Assembly (NCBI RefSeq): GCF_030653815.1
Contig: NZ_JAURYQ010000042.1
Location: 1-64,000 of the forward strand
DNA length: 64,000 bases
Direction of reading: 5' to 3'
Source: Rhodoferax sp.
Lineage (GTDB): Bacteria > Pseudomonadota > Gammaproteobacteria > Burkholderiales > Burkholderiaceae_C
Position numbers and translations under genes: made by a program. Every line of letters starts with the position of its first letter. The first letter of the stretch is position 1. The notes beneath the pieces are model-generated. The model saw nothing but the letters and a program-made list of their open reading frames with translations, did no database searches and had not been told where the DNA came from. Below are positions 52,884-62,917 of this stretch, in pieces.

Positions 52884-53130
52884 ATCGTGTTGCCTTTCTC
52901 GCGCTGATGATTCGAATGCCGCTGCGCCGTTCGGTGTGGACTACCACCAAAAGTCGCGCCTGGTTTGAGATGCCGTAAGTTCGACTTCGATCTTCGAATT
53001 CGCTGTGATCGCTGTCTGAAAATGTCAGTGCCCGAGCATCGCCAAAAACGCTGACCGCTTCGTCGAACGATACACCGTGTTTCAGCAAATTGCTGGCAGC
53101 CTTTTGATCATCCCATTCAAACTTGAACAT
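52855..53130 (-). CDS. brnT: BrnT family toxin
   Basis: 91 aa; MFKFEWDDQKAASNLLKHGVSFDEAVSVFGD...RLLVVVHTERRSGIRIISARKATRYEKSIYE. Confidence 0.93.
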   Translation of the reverse strand: MFKFEWDDQKAASNLLKHGVSFDEAVSVFGDARALTFSDSDHSEFEDRSRTYGISNQARLLVVVHTERRSGIRIISARKATRYEKSIYENG

Positions 53131-53147
53131 GCAAAACTACCTGAAGG

Positions 53148-53170
53148 GTTTAACGTTGGACTTGTTAGGT
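53148..53170 (-). repeat. Truncated attC-like remnant
   Basis: GTTTAAC-9 nt-GTTAGGT: both outer core boxes (RYYYAAC / GTTRRRY) present but only 23 bp total. Confidence 0.55.
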
Positions 53171-53677
53171 GGCGTCACTCGCATTTTTTCCCTTGACGAG
53201 CTGGACGAGTTCGACCAAATTCGCCTTGGCCGCCTTGTACGCGACACGAAATTCTTTCAATGCATCTTCCCGCCTTTTGCGGGTGACCTTGCCGCTGGAA
53301 CTGATGATATGTAGTTGATAGTGTGCGGAGCTTTGGGCGGGGGTCTTTCCCACCACAAATAGGGGATGCGAATCTGTCTCATGATGCGCAAACGCGTTGC
53401 GCAGAGACAAGATGTTGTGAAGTTGAGAGGCGTCCACTTTGAATTTGAGCTGCTGGGCAATAGCTGACACCGCCTTGACCTTACCGCCGAGAGGCAAGAT
53501 GGAACTATCCAACAAGATGCTCCAGAAGAAGTCGAACCGATCGCGCCTAGGCTGGCAATACCCTTCAATAATTTGATTGAGCAGATTTTCGACCAAAGCC
53601 GTCCCGTCGATTACCTCGATGAGACCCTGATCGTCTGGAGGAAGCACGTCGCTCAATTGAAGCCACTTAACGTTCAA
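53165..53677 (-). CDS. HEPN-like hypothetical protein
   Basis: 170 aa; helical, SLRNAFAHHETD containing an RX4H motif; start uncertain (TTG inside attC or later GTG). Confidence 0.5.
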   Translation of the reverse strand: MNVKWLQLSDVLPPDDQGLIEVIDGTALVENLLNQIIEGYCQPRRDRFDFFWSILLDSSILPLGGKVKAVSAIAQQLKFKVDASQLHNILSLRNAFAHHETDSHPLFVVGKTPAQSSAHYQLHIISSSGKVTRKRREDALKEFRVAYKAAKANLVELVQLVKGKNASDAT

Positions 53678-53734
53678 GCTCAGGCACGCTGCGCGGCTTT
53701 ATCGCGCAGCGTCCCTTGGAGCGCAGTGTTAGGC
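53665..53734 (-). repeat. attC recombination site
   Basis: Minus strand GCCTAACACTGCGCTCCAAGGGACGCTGCGCGATAAAGCCGCGCAGCGTGCCTGAGCTTGAACGTTAAGT: RYYYAAC...GTTRRRY, stem CGCTGCGCG/CGCGCAGCG. Confidence 0.82.
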
Positions 53735-54424
53735 ATTGGTTGCCCCCACCAGTGCTCCAATGGGGTTTGCGCGTATTAGCTCGACAGCATAGTCAATGGA
53801 ATAGGCGACGACGATCCCCGTGTTGTACTTAACCGCCAAGTCGGTTTCCTTGTCTTGGATGAACACTTTGTCCCACACGAATTTGTACCCAGAGATCACC
53901 CCAGCGACTCTTACATTCTGAGGTTGCCCATGAGGTGAAAATATTACCGGACCACCTGAGAACCCTGGGTTGTTGTGCCCATCGAGCAGTAGGTATTTGG
54001 TCTTCCCCGGAGCGAATGTAAGCATTGATACGCACGCCTTCTTTACTAGGGGTAACGGAAAGTCGGCGTTTAACCCTCCCACTTCAGCTTGAAGTCCGTA
54101 AGGAAAGCCCAAGAAGTATGCGTCCTGACTCAGGAACATGTCCTTTGTTGTTGGCTCAAGGGGGTGAGAAGGAGAAATGGGGTGAGGTGGAGCCAACACG
54201 GCGATATCGACTTCGTCAGGGGCAATTCCAACAAGGCTGCAATTCAAATCTTTCCACCGCCCCTCGTGCTGAAGTTGAATAGTTACGGCTTGCCCAATAC
54301 CGGGCAGGGCGTGTCTGGCAGTCACGATGTACTGTTTGCCATCGATATCGACAGTAAAACACGTTGCTGTTTCGTGGCCAAACTGCATACGAAATGTGCG
54401 TTGAAGTGCGTTGGATGGAACCAT
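53729..54424 (-). CDS. Trypsin-like serine protease
   Basis: 231 aa; IVTARHAL (His), DEVDIAVL (Asp), NNPGFSGGPV (Ser). Confidence 0.82.
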   Translation of the reverse strand: MVPSNALQRTFRMQFGHETATCFTVDIDGKQYIVTARHALPGIGQAVTIQLQHEGRWKDLNCSLVGIAPDEVDIAVLAPPHPISPSHPLEPTTKDMFLSQDAYFLGFPYGLQAEVGGLNADFPLPLVKKACVSMLTFAPGKTKYLLLDGHNNPGFSGGPVIFSPHGQPQNVRVAGVISGYKFVWDKVFIQDKETDLAVKYNTGIVVAYSIDYAVELIRANPIGALVGATNA

Positions 54425-54432
54425 GATGTATG

Positions 54433-54518
54433 CCTAACGTGAAAATGACCGGACCACAACACCAGCGGCGAAGCCGCAGCCCTGCAGTTGTGGGTCCGTG
54501 TCGATTGTCATGTTAGCG
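54433..54518 (-). repeat. attC-like recombination site
   Basis: GCCTAAC box, GGACCACAAC/GTTGTGGGTCC stem with one extrahelical base, GCGGC-GAA-GCCGC terminal hairpin; outer GTTAGCG box has 2 mismatches. Confidence 0.72.
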
Positions 54519-54537
54519 CGCATTACTTGACGCTGAA

Positions 54538-54671
54538 TTTGGTGCGGAGAGAGGGAATCGAACCCTCTGCGCCCCTCTTGGCGGGTAGCAAATTTCAATA
54601 CACGCAATCTCTCGCTTGGGTTGGAAGATTTTTCTCACCAGAGCTCCGCAGGAACGCAATTCCGCACCAAA
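54538..54671 (-). ncRNA. tRNA-3'-half-like element enclosed by an 11-bp inverted repeat
   Basis: Minus strand ...GAGGG-TTCGATT-CCCTC-TCTCCGC-A-CCA (T-arm, acceptor 3' strand, CCA); TTTGGTGCGGA/TCCGCACCAAA at 54538-54548 and 54661-54671. Confidence 0.4.
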
Positions 54672-54813
54672 CACATGCCATCAACTGCAAGAAGAAAGCG
54701 ATTGAGTTTTCCATAAACACCTCCATGAAGACTGAAACCAGACCAAAGAAAGCGAAGACTTCCAACCCAAACGAGATCGCAGCGTGTACCTCAATCTGCA
54801 CCCGGATCTCCAA
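54595..54813 (-). CDS. Small putative membrane protein (cassette ORF)
   Basis: 72 aa with hydrophobic segments FGLEVFAFFGLVSVFMEVF and IAFFLQLMACVWCGIAFL; sits between two cassette boundaries. Confidence 0.4.
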   Translation of the reverse strand: MEIRVQIEVHAAISFGLEVFAFFGLVSVFMEVFMENSIAFFLQLMACVWCGIAFLRSSGEKNLPTQARDCVY

Positions 54814-55147
54814 GCCGGTTGTTCGATAACAATTCTAGCGGGCTAACGTGATGTAGATCGTCGAATATTCTGGTATCCCAGGATATCCGACGGGATATAC
54901 CAGAATTCAACCCACTGGTATCGCTGCCCCTTCAAGCGGCAAACCGCATGGCGCCGACGTTTGCAGCCAATTTCACAAGAAATCAAAGTCATGACCGCCC
55001 CTTTTAAAACCTGTCGCCTATCCTGGCGAAATCTGGTCAACGCCGAGTTCACTCCTTCGACGTTTCATTTGACACGAACTATAGCCCAGTGGAACAAGCA
55101 CATCGTAAATGCGCGGCATATCCGACATTAACTTTGCACCGGAATGT

Positions 55148-55792
<645 letters not shown>

Positions 55793-55817
55793 GGAATTTC
55801 TTTCTTTAAGTTCGGGC

Positions 55818-57350
55818 CTAGCGCTTGGAGCCACCAAAAATACCGCCCAGTACGCCGCGGATGATCTGGCGGCCGACTTCGCGACCGATGGAGCTGGCGG
55901 CGCTCTTAAAGAGCTGCTCACCCGCCGAGGTGCGCCGGCCACCGCCACCGCCCAGCAGGCCGCCCAGGCCCGAGCTGATGCTGTCGAACATGCCGCCACC
56001 TTGCGCGGCGGGGGCCTCGCCGGCACTGGCCGCCTTGTTGTCGGCTTGCGCCGCCCGTGCTGCGGCGTGGCCCTTGAGCTTTTCATAGGCCGAGTCCCGG
56101 TCCAGGGTTTTTTCATAGACCCCGGCAACGATCGACTCGGTCAGCAGGACTTGGCGTTGTGCCGGCGTGATGGGGCCGATCTGGCTGGCCGGTGGCAGCA
56201 CGAAGACGCGCTCGCTGGGGCAAGGGCGACCTTTGACATCCAGAAAACTCACCAGCGCCTCGCCCACACCGAGCTCGGTGATGGCCGCACCCACGTCCAG
56301 ACCGGGGTTGGGGCGCATGGTGTCGGCGGCGGACTTGACCGCCTTCTGGTCGCGCGGGGTAAAGGCGCGCAGCGCATGTTGCACCCGGTTGCCCAACTGG
56401 GCCAGCACGCTGTCGGGAATGTCGAGCGGGTTTTGCGTCACAAAATAAACACCCACGCCCTTGGAGCGCACCAGGCGCACCACCAGCTCAATGCGCTCCA
56501 CCAGCACCTTGGGCGCGTCGTTGAAGAGCAGGTGCGCTTCGTCAAAGAAAAACACCAGCTTGGGTTTGTCCAGGTCACCGACTTCGGGCAGGTTCTCAAA
56601 GAGTTCGCTCAGCATCCACAGCAAGAATGTGCTGTACAGGCGCGGCGAGTTCATCAGCTTGTCGGCGGCCAGGATGTTGACCATGCCGCGACCCGCGCTG
56701 TCGGTCTGCATGAAATCGTCGATGTTGAGCATGGGCTCGCCAAAGAACTTGTCGCCGCCTTGGGCCTCGATCTGCATCAGGCCGCGCTGGATCGCGCCAA
56801 TGCTGGCGGCGCTGATGTTGCCGTACTCGGTGGTGAATTCGCGGGCGTTGTCCCCGACCGACTGGCACATGGCGCGCAGGTCTTTCATGTCGAGCAGCAA
56901 CAAGCCATCGTCGTCGGCGATCTTGAACACCAGTTGCAGCACCCCGGCCTGGGTTTCGTTGAGGTTGAGCATGCGCGCCAGCAGCAGCGGCCCGAGGTCG
57001 CTCACGGTGGCGCGCACCGGGTGGCCTTGCTCGCCAAACACGTCCCACAGCGTGGTGGGAAAGGCGCCAAAGTCGGGTGTGGGCAGCTCGCGTTCCGCAA
57101 TGATTTTGGCCAGCTTGGGCGTGGCCGAGCCGGGCTGGGAGATGCCGGTCAGGTCGCCCTTGATGTCCGCCATGAAGACCGGCACGCCCAGTTTGGAAAA
57201 GCCTTCGGCCAGGGTTTGCAGCGTGATGGTCTTGCCGGTGCCGGTGGCGCCGGTGATCAGGCCGTGGCGGTTGGCTTTGTCGGGCTGCAGAAAGCACTGG
57301 GTCTGGCCGTGCTGGGCAATCAGGATGGGTTCTGGCATGTCGGGCTCCAA
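55818..57350 (-). CDS. HerA/YjgR-like ATPase (DUF853, helicase HerA-like)
   Basis: 510 aa; [50 protein letters not shown]. Confidence 0.93.
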   Translation of the reverse strand: MEPDMPEPILIAQHGQTQCFLQPDKANRHGLITGATGTGKTITLQTLAEGFSKLGVPVFMADIKGDLTGISQPGSATPKLAKIIAERELPTPDFGAFPTTLWDVFGEQGHPVRATVSDLGPLLLARMLNLNETQAGVLQLVFKIADDDGLLLLDMKDLRAMCQSVGDNAREFTTEYGNISAASIGAIQRGLMQIEAQGGDKFFGEPMLNIDDFMQTDSAGRGMVNILAADKLMNSPRLYSTFLLWMLSELFENLPEVGDLDKPKLVFFFDEAHLLFNDAPKVLVERIELVVRLVRSKGVGVYFVTQNPLDIPDSVLAQLGNRVQHALRAFTPRDQKAVKSAADTMRPNPGLDVGAAITELGVGEALVSFLDVKGRPCPSERVFVLPPASQIGPITPAQRQVLLTESIVAGVYEKTLDRDSAYEKLKGHAAARAAQADNKAASAGEAPAAQGGGMFDSISSGLGGLLGGGGGRRTSAGEQLFKSAASSIGREVGRQIIRGVLGGIFGGSKR

Positions 57351-57396
57351 AAGTACAATTCAGCCAGTAGCGTAACGAACTTTTGAAGGATTTCAC

Positions 57397-58125
57397 GTGG
57401 CAGGACACAGTAAATGGGCCAATATTCAACACCGCAAAGGGCGTCAGGACGAGAAACGCGGCAAGATCTGGACCCGCATCATCCGTGAAATCACGGTGGC
57501 CGCGCGGGCCGGTGGCGGTGACCTGGGCACCAACCCGCGCCTGCGCCTGGCCATTGACCGGGCCAAAGCCGCCAACATGCCAGCCGATCGCATCAAGTAC
57601 AACATTGACAAGGCCACGGGGTCGCTGGACGGCATCAGTTACGAGGAAATCCGTTACGAAGGCTACGGCATTGGCGGTGCGGCCCTCATCGTCGACACCA
57701 TGACCGACAACAAGGTGCGCACCGTGGCCGAAGTGCGCCACGCTTTCTCCAAGTACGGCGGCAACATGGGCACCGAGGGCTCGGTGGCGTTCCAGTTCAA
57801 GCATTGCGGCCAGATCATTTTTGCCCCTGGCACCTCGGAAGACAAGGTGATGGAAGTGGCGCTGGAGTCCGGCGCGGAAGATGTGATCGTCGACGACGAG
57901 GGCGCGATCGAGGTGCTCACGTCAGTGGCTGACTTTGAAGCCGTCAAAAATGCCCTGGAGGCCGCTGGCCTGACGCCTGAGGTGGCCGAAGTCACCATGC
58001 GCCCGGAAAATCCGATTGAACTCGGTGGCGACGAGGCCGCCCGCATGCAAAAGCTGCTGGATGCCATTGAAGACCTGGACGACGTGCAAGGCGTCTATCA
58101 CAACGCCGAATTGGACATTGAATGA
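57397..58125 (+). CDS. yebC: YebC/PmpR family regulatory/translation protein
   Basis: 242 aa; [34 protein letters not shown] start. Confidence 0.96.
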   Translation: MAGHSKWANIQHRKGRQDEKRGKIWTRIIREITVAARAGGGDLGTNPRLRLAIDRAKAANMPADRIKYNIDKATGSLDGISYEEIRYEGYGIGGAALIVDTMTDNKVRTVAEVRHAFSKYGGNMGTEGSVAFQFKHCGQIIFAPGTSEDKVMEVALESGAEDVIVDDEGAIEVLTSVADFEAVKNALEAAGLTPEVAEVTMRPENPIELGGDEAARMQKLLDAIEDLDDVQGVYHNAELDIE

Positions 58126-59438
58126 AGATATTGGTCATTGGCGGCGGTGGCCGCGAGCATGCGCTGGCCTGGCGCTTGGTGCAATCGCCCAAAACCCACA
58201 AAGTTTATCTGGCCCCTGGCAACGGCGGTACCGCGCAGGACGACCGGTTCGAGAATGTGCCCATCACCGATGTGAACGAATTGTGTGCCTGGGCGCTGGC
58301 GCAAAAAATTGTGCTGACCGTGGTCGGGCCGGAAGTGCCGCTGGCGGCGGGTGTGGTCGATGTGTTTCGCAAGCAGGGTCTGCGCATTTTTGGCCCCACG
58401 CAGGCGGCGGCCCAGCTGGAGAGCTCCAAGGCGTTCTCCAAGGCCTTCATGAAGCGCCACAACATTCCCACCGCCGAGTTCGAGACCTTCACCGACGCCG
58501 CAGCAGCCCACGCTTACATTGACCAAAAAGGCGCGCCGATCGTGGTCAAGGCCGACGGCCTGGCTGCCGGCAAGGGCGTGGTGGTGGCCATGACAGTCGC
58601 CGAGGCCCACGAGGCGGTGGACTTCATGTTGCTGGACAACAGCTTGGGCGTGGTGCACAACGCCGGGGCCGATGGCGCGGCGGTGCCGCGGGTGGTGATT
58701 GAAGAATTTTTGCAGGGCGAGGAAGCCAGCTTCATCGTCATGGTGGATGGCAAGAATGTGCTGCCATTGGCCACCAGCCAGGACCACAAGCGCTTGCTCG
58801 ACGAGGACCAGGGGCCCAACACCGGCGGCATGGGTGCGTATTCACCCGCGCCGGTGGTCACGCCCGATGTGCACGCGCGCGCCATGCGCGACATCATTTT
58901 GCCCACCGTGCGCGGCATGGAAAAAGACGGCATTCCTTTCACCGGCTTCCTCTATGCCGGCCTGATGATCGACGCCCAGGGACGCCCCAAAACACTCGAA
59001 TTCAACTGCCGCATGGGTGACCCCGAAACCCAGCCGATCATGATGCGGCTCAAAACCGACCTGGTTGATGTGATGATGGCCGCGACCGAGCCGGGTCCGC
59101 ATGGCCGGCTCGATCAGGTCGAGCTGGAATGGGACCGCCGCACGGCCCTGGGCGTGGTGCTGGCGGCACACGGCTACCCCATGACGCCGCGCAAGGGCGA
59201 TGCCATCACCGGTATTCCCCCGGAAGTCGAAGATGCCTGCGTGTTCCATGCCGGCACGGCCTTGCAAGACGGTGAACTGCTCACCTCGGGCGGCCGCGTG
59301 CTGTGCGTCACGGTTTTGGCCGACAACGCACGACTGGCGCAGCAGCGCGCCTACGAGGTGCTTATGGGCATTCGTTTTGACGGCATGCAGTACCGCCGTG
59401 ACATTGGCCACCGCGCCATCAAGGGCGCGCAGGCATGA
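58122..59438 (+). CDS. purD: Phosphoribosylamine-glycine ligase
   Basis: 438 aa; [37 protein letters not shown]. Confidence 0.96.
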   Translation: MKILVIGGGGREHALAWRLVQSPKTHKVYLAPGNGGTAQDDRFENVPITDVNELCAWALAQKIVLTVVGPEVPLAAGVVDVFRKQGLRIFGPTQAAAQLESSKAFSKAFMKRHNIPTAEFETFTDAAAAHAYIDQKGAPIVVKADGLAAGKGVVVAMTVAEAHEAVDFMLLDNSLGVVHNAGADGAAVPRVVIEEFLQGEEASFIVMVDGKNVLPLATSQDHKRLLDEDQGPNTGGMGAYSPAPVVTPDVHARAMRDIILPTVRGMEKDGIPFTGFLYAGLMIDAQGRPKTLEFNCRMGDPETQPIMMRLKTDLVDVMMAATEPGPHGRLDQVELEWDRRTALGVVLAAHGYPMTPRKGDAITGIPPEVEDACVFHAGTALQDGELLTSGGRVLCVTVLADNARLAQQRAYEVLMGIRFDGMQYRRDIGHRAIKGAQA

Positions 59439-60361
59439 CGACGGCGCAGGCTTTGCCGAGCGAACGGGTGAGCACTTACCTGCGCAGTCTGCAGGCCCGC
59501 ATCACCGGGGCCATTGCCGACCTGGACGGCTCGACGTTTCTGACCGATCCCTGGCAAAAGCCGGCGGGCGAGACCTTGCAAGGGCAAGGCATCACGCAAA
59601 TTCTGGAAGGCGGGGCTATTTTTGAGCGCGCCGGCTGCGGGTTTTCGCATGTGACCGGCCCCAAATTGCCGCCCTCGGCCACGCAACACCGCCCGGAGCT
59701 GGCGGGCGCGCCGTTTGAGGCCATGGGTGTGTCGCTGGTGTTTCATCCGCGCAACCCTTACGTGCCCACGGTGCACATGAATGTGCGCATGATTTCCGCC
59801 AAGGCGGCCGATGGCCGTGAGGTGTGCTGGTTTGGCGGCGGCATGGACCTGACGCCGTATTACGGTTTTGCAGACGATGCCGTGCATTTTCACCAGACCT
59901 GCCAGTTGGCGCTGGCCCCTTTTGGTGACGACAAGTACCCGCGCTTCAAGACTTGGTGCGACGAGTATTTTTACTTGAAACACCGCAACGAGCAGCGCGG
60001 CGTGGGTGGCGTGTTTTTTGACGATTTCTCGGAACTCGGCTTTGAGCCCAGCCTGGCCATGATGCAGGCCGTGGGCGACTCGTTTTTAAGCGCCTACCTG
60101 CCCATTGTGCTGCGCCGCAAGGACACGCCCTACGGCGAACGCGAGCGCAATTTTCAGCTGTACCGGCGTGGCCGTTATGTGGAGTTCAACCTGGTCTGGG
60201 ACCGCGGCACGCATTTTGGCCTGCAGTCCGGTGGCCGCAGTGAGTCCATTTTGCTGTCGATGCCGCCCTTGGTGAGCTGGGCCTACCAGCAAGTGCCGGT
60301 CGCAGGCACGCCCGAGGCGGCGCTGTACAGCGATTTCCTGGTGCGCCGGGATTGGATGTGA
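59435..60361 (+). CDS. hemF: Oxygen-dependent coproporphyrinogen III oxidase
   Basis: 308 aa; [49 protein letters not shown]. Confidence 0.97.
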   Translation: MTTAQALPSERVSTYLRSLQARITGAIADLDGSTFLTDPWQKPAGETLQGQGITQILEGGAIFERAGCGFSHVTGPKLPPSATQHRPELAGAPFEAMGVSLVFHPRNPYVPTVHMNVRMISAKAADGREVCWFGGGMDLTPYYGFADDAVHFHQTCQLALAPFGDDKYPRFKTWCDEYFYLKHRNEQRGVGGVFFDDFSELGFEPSLAMMQAVGDSFLSAYLPIVLRRKDTPYGERERNFQLYRRGRYVEFNLVWDRGTHFGLQSGGRSESILLSMPPLVSWAYQQVPVAGTPEAALYSDFLVRRDWM

Positions 60362-60984
60362 TGCCGCCCATGCCGCAACTAGCCAAGGCGCGGCGCATCG
60401 GGGTGTTTGGCGGTGCGTTCGACCCGCCGCATTTGGCGCATCGGGCCTTGCTTGAAACCGCACTGCATGAGCTCAGGCTCGACACCGTGCATGTGGTGCC
60501 CACGGGCGATGCCTGGCACAAACCACGCCAACTGAGCGCGGCTAATCATCGCCTGGCCATGGCGCAACTGGCCTTTGGCGATGTGCCCAAAATCTGTATC
60601 GACAACCGGGAAATAGCGCGCGCCGGCCCCAGCTACACCATCGACACCCTGCGCCAGATCGCCGCCGAGGCACCCGGGGCCGAGTTGTTATTGATCATGG
60701 GTGCAGACCAGGCCGCCGCCCTGACCCGCTGGCACGAATGGCAGGCCATTGTTCAGTTAGCTATAATTTGTGTAGCTACTCGTGCCCATCTGTCAAATAC
60801 CAACGACTTGTTTGAAGCTGAAAAACTGTTCCCCGAGCGGTTTTTGCACTTGGGCTTGCCCGCCCTTCACGTGAGCGCCACCCAGATTCGCAGCAACATT
60901 GTCAACGGGCAACCGGTACAAACACTGGTGTCTGAGCCCGTTGCGCGTTATATTGCCGACCATCACCTCTACCTTTCACATTGA
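60361..60984 (+). CDS. nadD: Nicotinate-nucleotide adenylyltransferase
   Basis: RIGVFGGAFDPPHLAHRALLETAL; HVSATQIRSNI. Confidence 0.94.
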   Translation: MPPMPQLAKARRIGVFGGAFDPPHLAHRALLETALHELRLDTVHVVPTGDAWHKPRQLSAANHRLAMAQLAFGDVPKICIDNREIARAGPSYTIDTLRQIAAEAPGAELLLIMGADQAAALTRWHEWQAIVQLAIICVATRAHLSNTNDLFEAEKLFPERFLHLGLPALHVSATQIRSNIVNGQPVQTLVSEPVARYIADHHLYLSH

Positions 60985-61820
60985 TGACTACCAAAACTAC
61001 TGCCCCAAGCACTGCCAAGAAACCTGCCAAGGCCGCTGCCAAATCCGCCGCGCCCACGGCAAGCAAATCCACGACAAAGCCTGTTGCCAGGCCGGCGTCG
61101 GCCGCGGTCGAAAAAAAGGACGTGAACAAGTTGCAGCGCGCCATTGTGGACGGTCTCGAAGACGTCAAGGCGCAGGACATCGTGGTGTTTGACACCGAGC
61201 ACTTGTCGTCGCTGTTTGAGCGGGTCATTGTGGCCTCGGGCACCTCCAACCGGCAAACCAAGGCACTGGCCATGAGCGTGATCGACGCCGTGCGCGACGC
61301 CGGCTTTCCCAAGCCGCGTGTGGAAGGTGAAGCCAATGGTGAGTGGATCATTGTGGATTGTGGCCAGGCCGTGGTGCATGTGATGCAACCCACTTACCGC
61401 ACTTATTACAACCTGGAAGAATTGTGGGGCGAAAAGCCGGTGCGCCTGAAGTTTGGCGCTGCCAAACCCGTGGCGGCCACCGAGCCCAGCGCGGCACAGG
61501 TCAAGGCGGCCAAGGACGCAGCCAAGCCAGTCGCCAGCCTGCGCCGCTCCAGTGCCGCCAAGCAGGGCGTGCAGGAAGCCTTCCCGTCGCGCGCGCAGAT
61601 GGCCAAAACGGCTGCAGCAGACGCCGCGGCTGCCAAGAAAGCCGCCGCCAAGAGCGCTGCCACGCCGAAACGCAAAGTGGCAGGTGCTGACGCCGTGGCC
61701 AAGCCCCGCCTGAAAACCCTGGTGGTGAATGCACCGGTCAAGCCGGCTGCCAAAAAAGTCGCCGCCAAAGCGGTTGCCAAGAAGGCGCCAGCCAAAAAAG
61801 CCACTGTGCGTAAAGCCTGA
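60984..61820 (+). CDS. rsfS: Ribosomal silencing factor RsfS with Lys/Ala-rich N- and C-terminal extensions
   Basis: 278 aa; RsfS core VNKLQRAIVDGLEDVKAQDIVVFDT...YYNLEELWG; tails such as KPAAKKVAAKAVAKKAPAKKATVRKA. Confidence 0.92.
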   Translation: MTTKTTAPSTAKKPAKAAAKSAAPTASKSTTKPVARPASAAVEKKDVNKLQRAIVDGLEDVKAQDIVVFDTEHLSSLFERVIVASGTSNRQTKALAMSVIDAVRDAGFPKPRVEGEANGEWIIVDCGQAVVHVMQPTYRTYYNLEELWGEKPVRLKFGAAKPVAATEPSAAQVKAAKDAAKPVASLRRSSAAKQGVQEAFPSRAQMAKTAAADAAAAKKAAAKSAATPKRKVAGADAVAKPRLKTLVVNAPVKPAAKKVAAKAVAKKAPAKKATVRKA

Positions 61821-61829
61821 CGCCGCGCT

Positions 61830-62297
61830 GTGCGTCTGCTGATTGTTGCTGTCGGTCAACGCGTGCCCGACTGGGCGCAAACAGCGTGGGACGACTACGC
61901 CAAGCGCTTCCCCTTTGAGCTCAAGGTCGAGCTCAAAGCGGTCAAGACCGAGCCCCGGTCCTCCAAGTCTCTTGAGACCTTGCTGGCGGCCGAGCGTGCC
62001 CGCATCGAGGCGGCCATTCCCAAGGGCTTCAGGGTTGTTGCGCTGGACGAGCGCGGCACCGCCTTGACCACCATGGCGCTGGCGCACAAGCTGGAAAGCT
62101 GGCAGTTGTCGGGCGACGATGTGGCGCTGGTGATTGGCGGCCCCGACGGCCTGGAGCCCGCCTTCCGGCAAGCCGCGCACGAGCGGGTGCGCTTGTCTGA
62201 TCTGACGCTGCCGCACGCCATGGTGCGCGTGCTGCTGATCGAGCAGCTGTACCGCGCCTGGTCCATCAATGCCAACCATCCGTACCACAGAGAATGA
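61830..62297 (+). CDS. rlmH: 23S rRNA pseudouridine(1915) N3-methyltransferase RlmH
   Basis: 155 aa; [51 protein letters not shown]. Confidence 0.96.
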   Translation: MRLLIVAVGQRVPDWAQTAWDDYAKRFPFELKVELKAVKTEPRSSKSLETLLAAERARIEAAIPKGFRVVALDERGTALTTMALAHKLESWQLSGDDVALVIGGPDGLEPAFRQAAHERVRLSDLTLPHAMVRVLLIEQLYRAWSINANHPYHRE

Positions 62298-62896
62298 GCC
62301 ATTTTGTTTACCTGGCTTCGCAAAGTCCGCGCCGCAGGCAATTGCTGGAGCAGTTGGGCGTGGCTTACGAGTTGCTGTTGCCTGCTGACGATGAAGACGC
62401 CGAAGCGCTGGAAGCCGTGCTAAGCAATGAAGCGCCGCTGCGCTATGTGCAACGCGTGACCCAACTCAAGCTCGATGCCGCGCTGCAGCGTCTGCAGGAC
62501 CGGAACCTGCCACCGGCGCCCGTGCTGTGTTCCGACACCACCGTGGCGCTGGGCCGTACCATTTTGGGCAAGCCTGCGGATGCCGCAGATGCCGAACGCA
62601 TGCTGGCCACGCTGTCCGGTAAAACGCATCGGGTCTTGACCGCCGTTGCCATCGGTACGCTGCAGGCTCGCCAGCAGGTCGTGTCCATTTCCCGGGTGAG
62701 CTTTGCACCGATGACGCCCAAGCAGATTCGGGCTTATGTGGCCACCGGTGAACCCATGGGCAAAGCCGGCGCCTACGCGGTGCAGGGCAGGGCGGCGGCG
62801 CACATCTCGCATTTGAGCGGCAGCTATTCCGGCATCATGGGCTTGCCGATGTATGAAACAGCCCAACTGTTGCGAGCTTTTGACTTTCAAACCTAA
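62294..62896 (+). CDS. maf: Maf family nucleotide pyrophosphatase
   Basis: 200 aa; [42 protein letters not shown]. Confidence 0.93.
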   Translation: MSHFVYLASQSPRRRQLLEQLGVAYELLLPADDEDAEALEAVLSNEAPLRYVQRVTQLKLDAALQRLQDRNLPPAPVLCSDTTVALGRTILGKPADAADAERMLATLSGKTHRVLTAVAIGTLQARQQVVSISRVSFAPMTPKQIRAYVATGEPMGKAGAYAVQGRAAAHISHLSGSYSGIMGLPMYETAQLLRAFDFQT

Positions 62897-62917
62897 CGTT
62901 TACGAAACTCCCAGTCC

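Larger units (their letters stand above)
52571..54847 (-). mobile_element. Integron-type gene cassette array without integrase (CALIN-like)
   Basis: attC-like sites at cassette junctions, all main ORFs minus strand, stop codons inside RYYYAAC boxes, accessory functions; no intI in window. Confidence 0.7.

Noticed and set aside
54488-54829. 113-aa plus-strand ORF containing RREGIEPSAPLLAGSKFQ
   Set aside because: The REGIEPSAP string is typical of spurious translations antisense to tRNA 3' ends; overlaps the attC and tRNA-like element.
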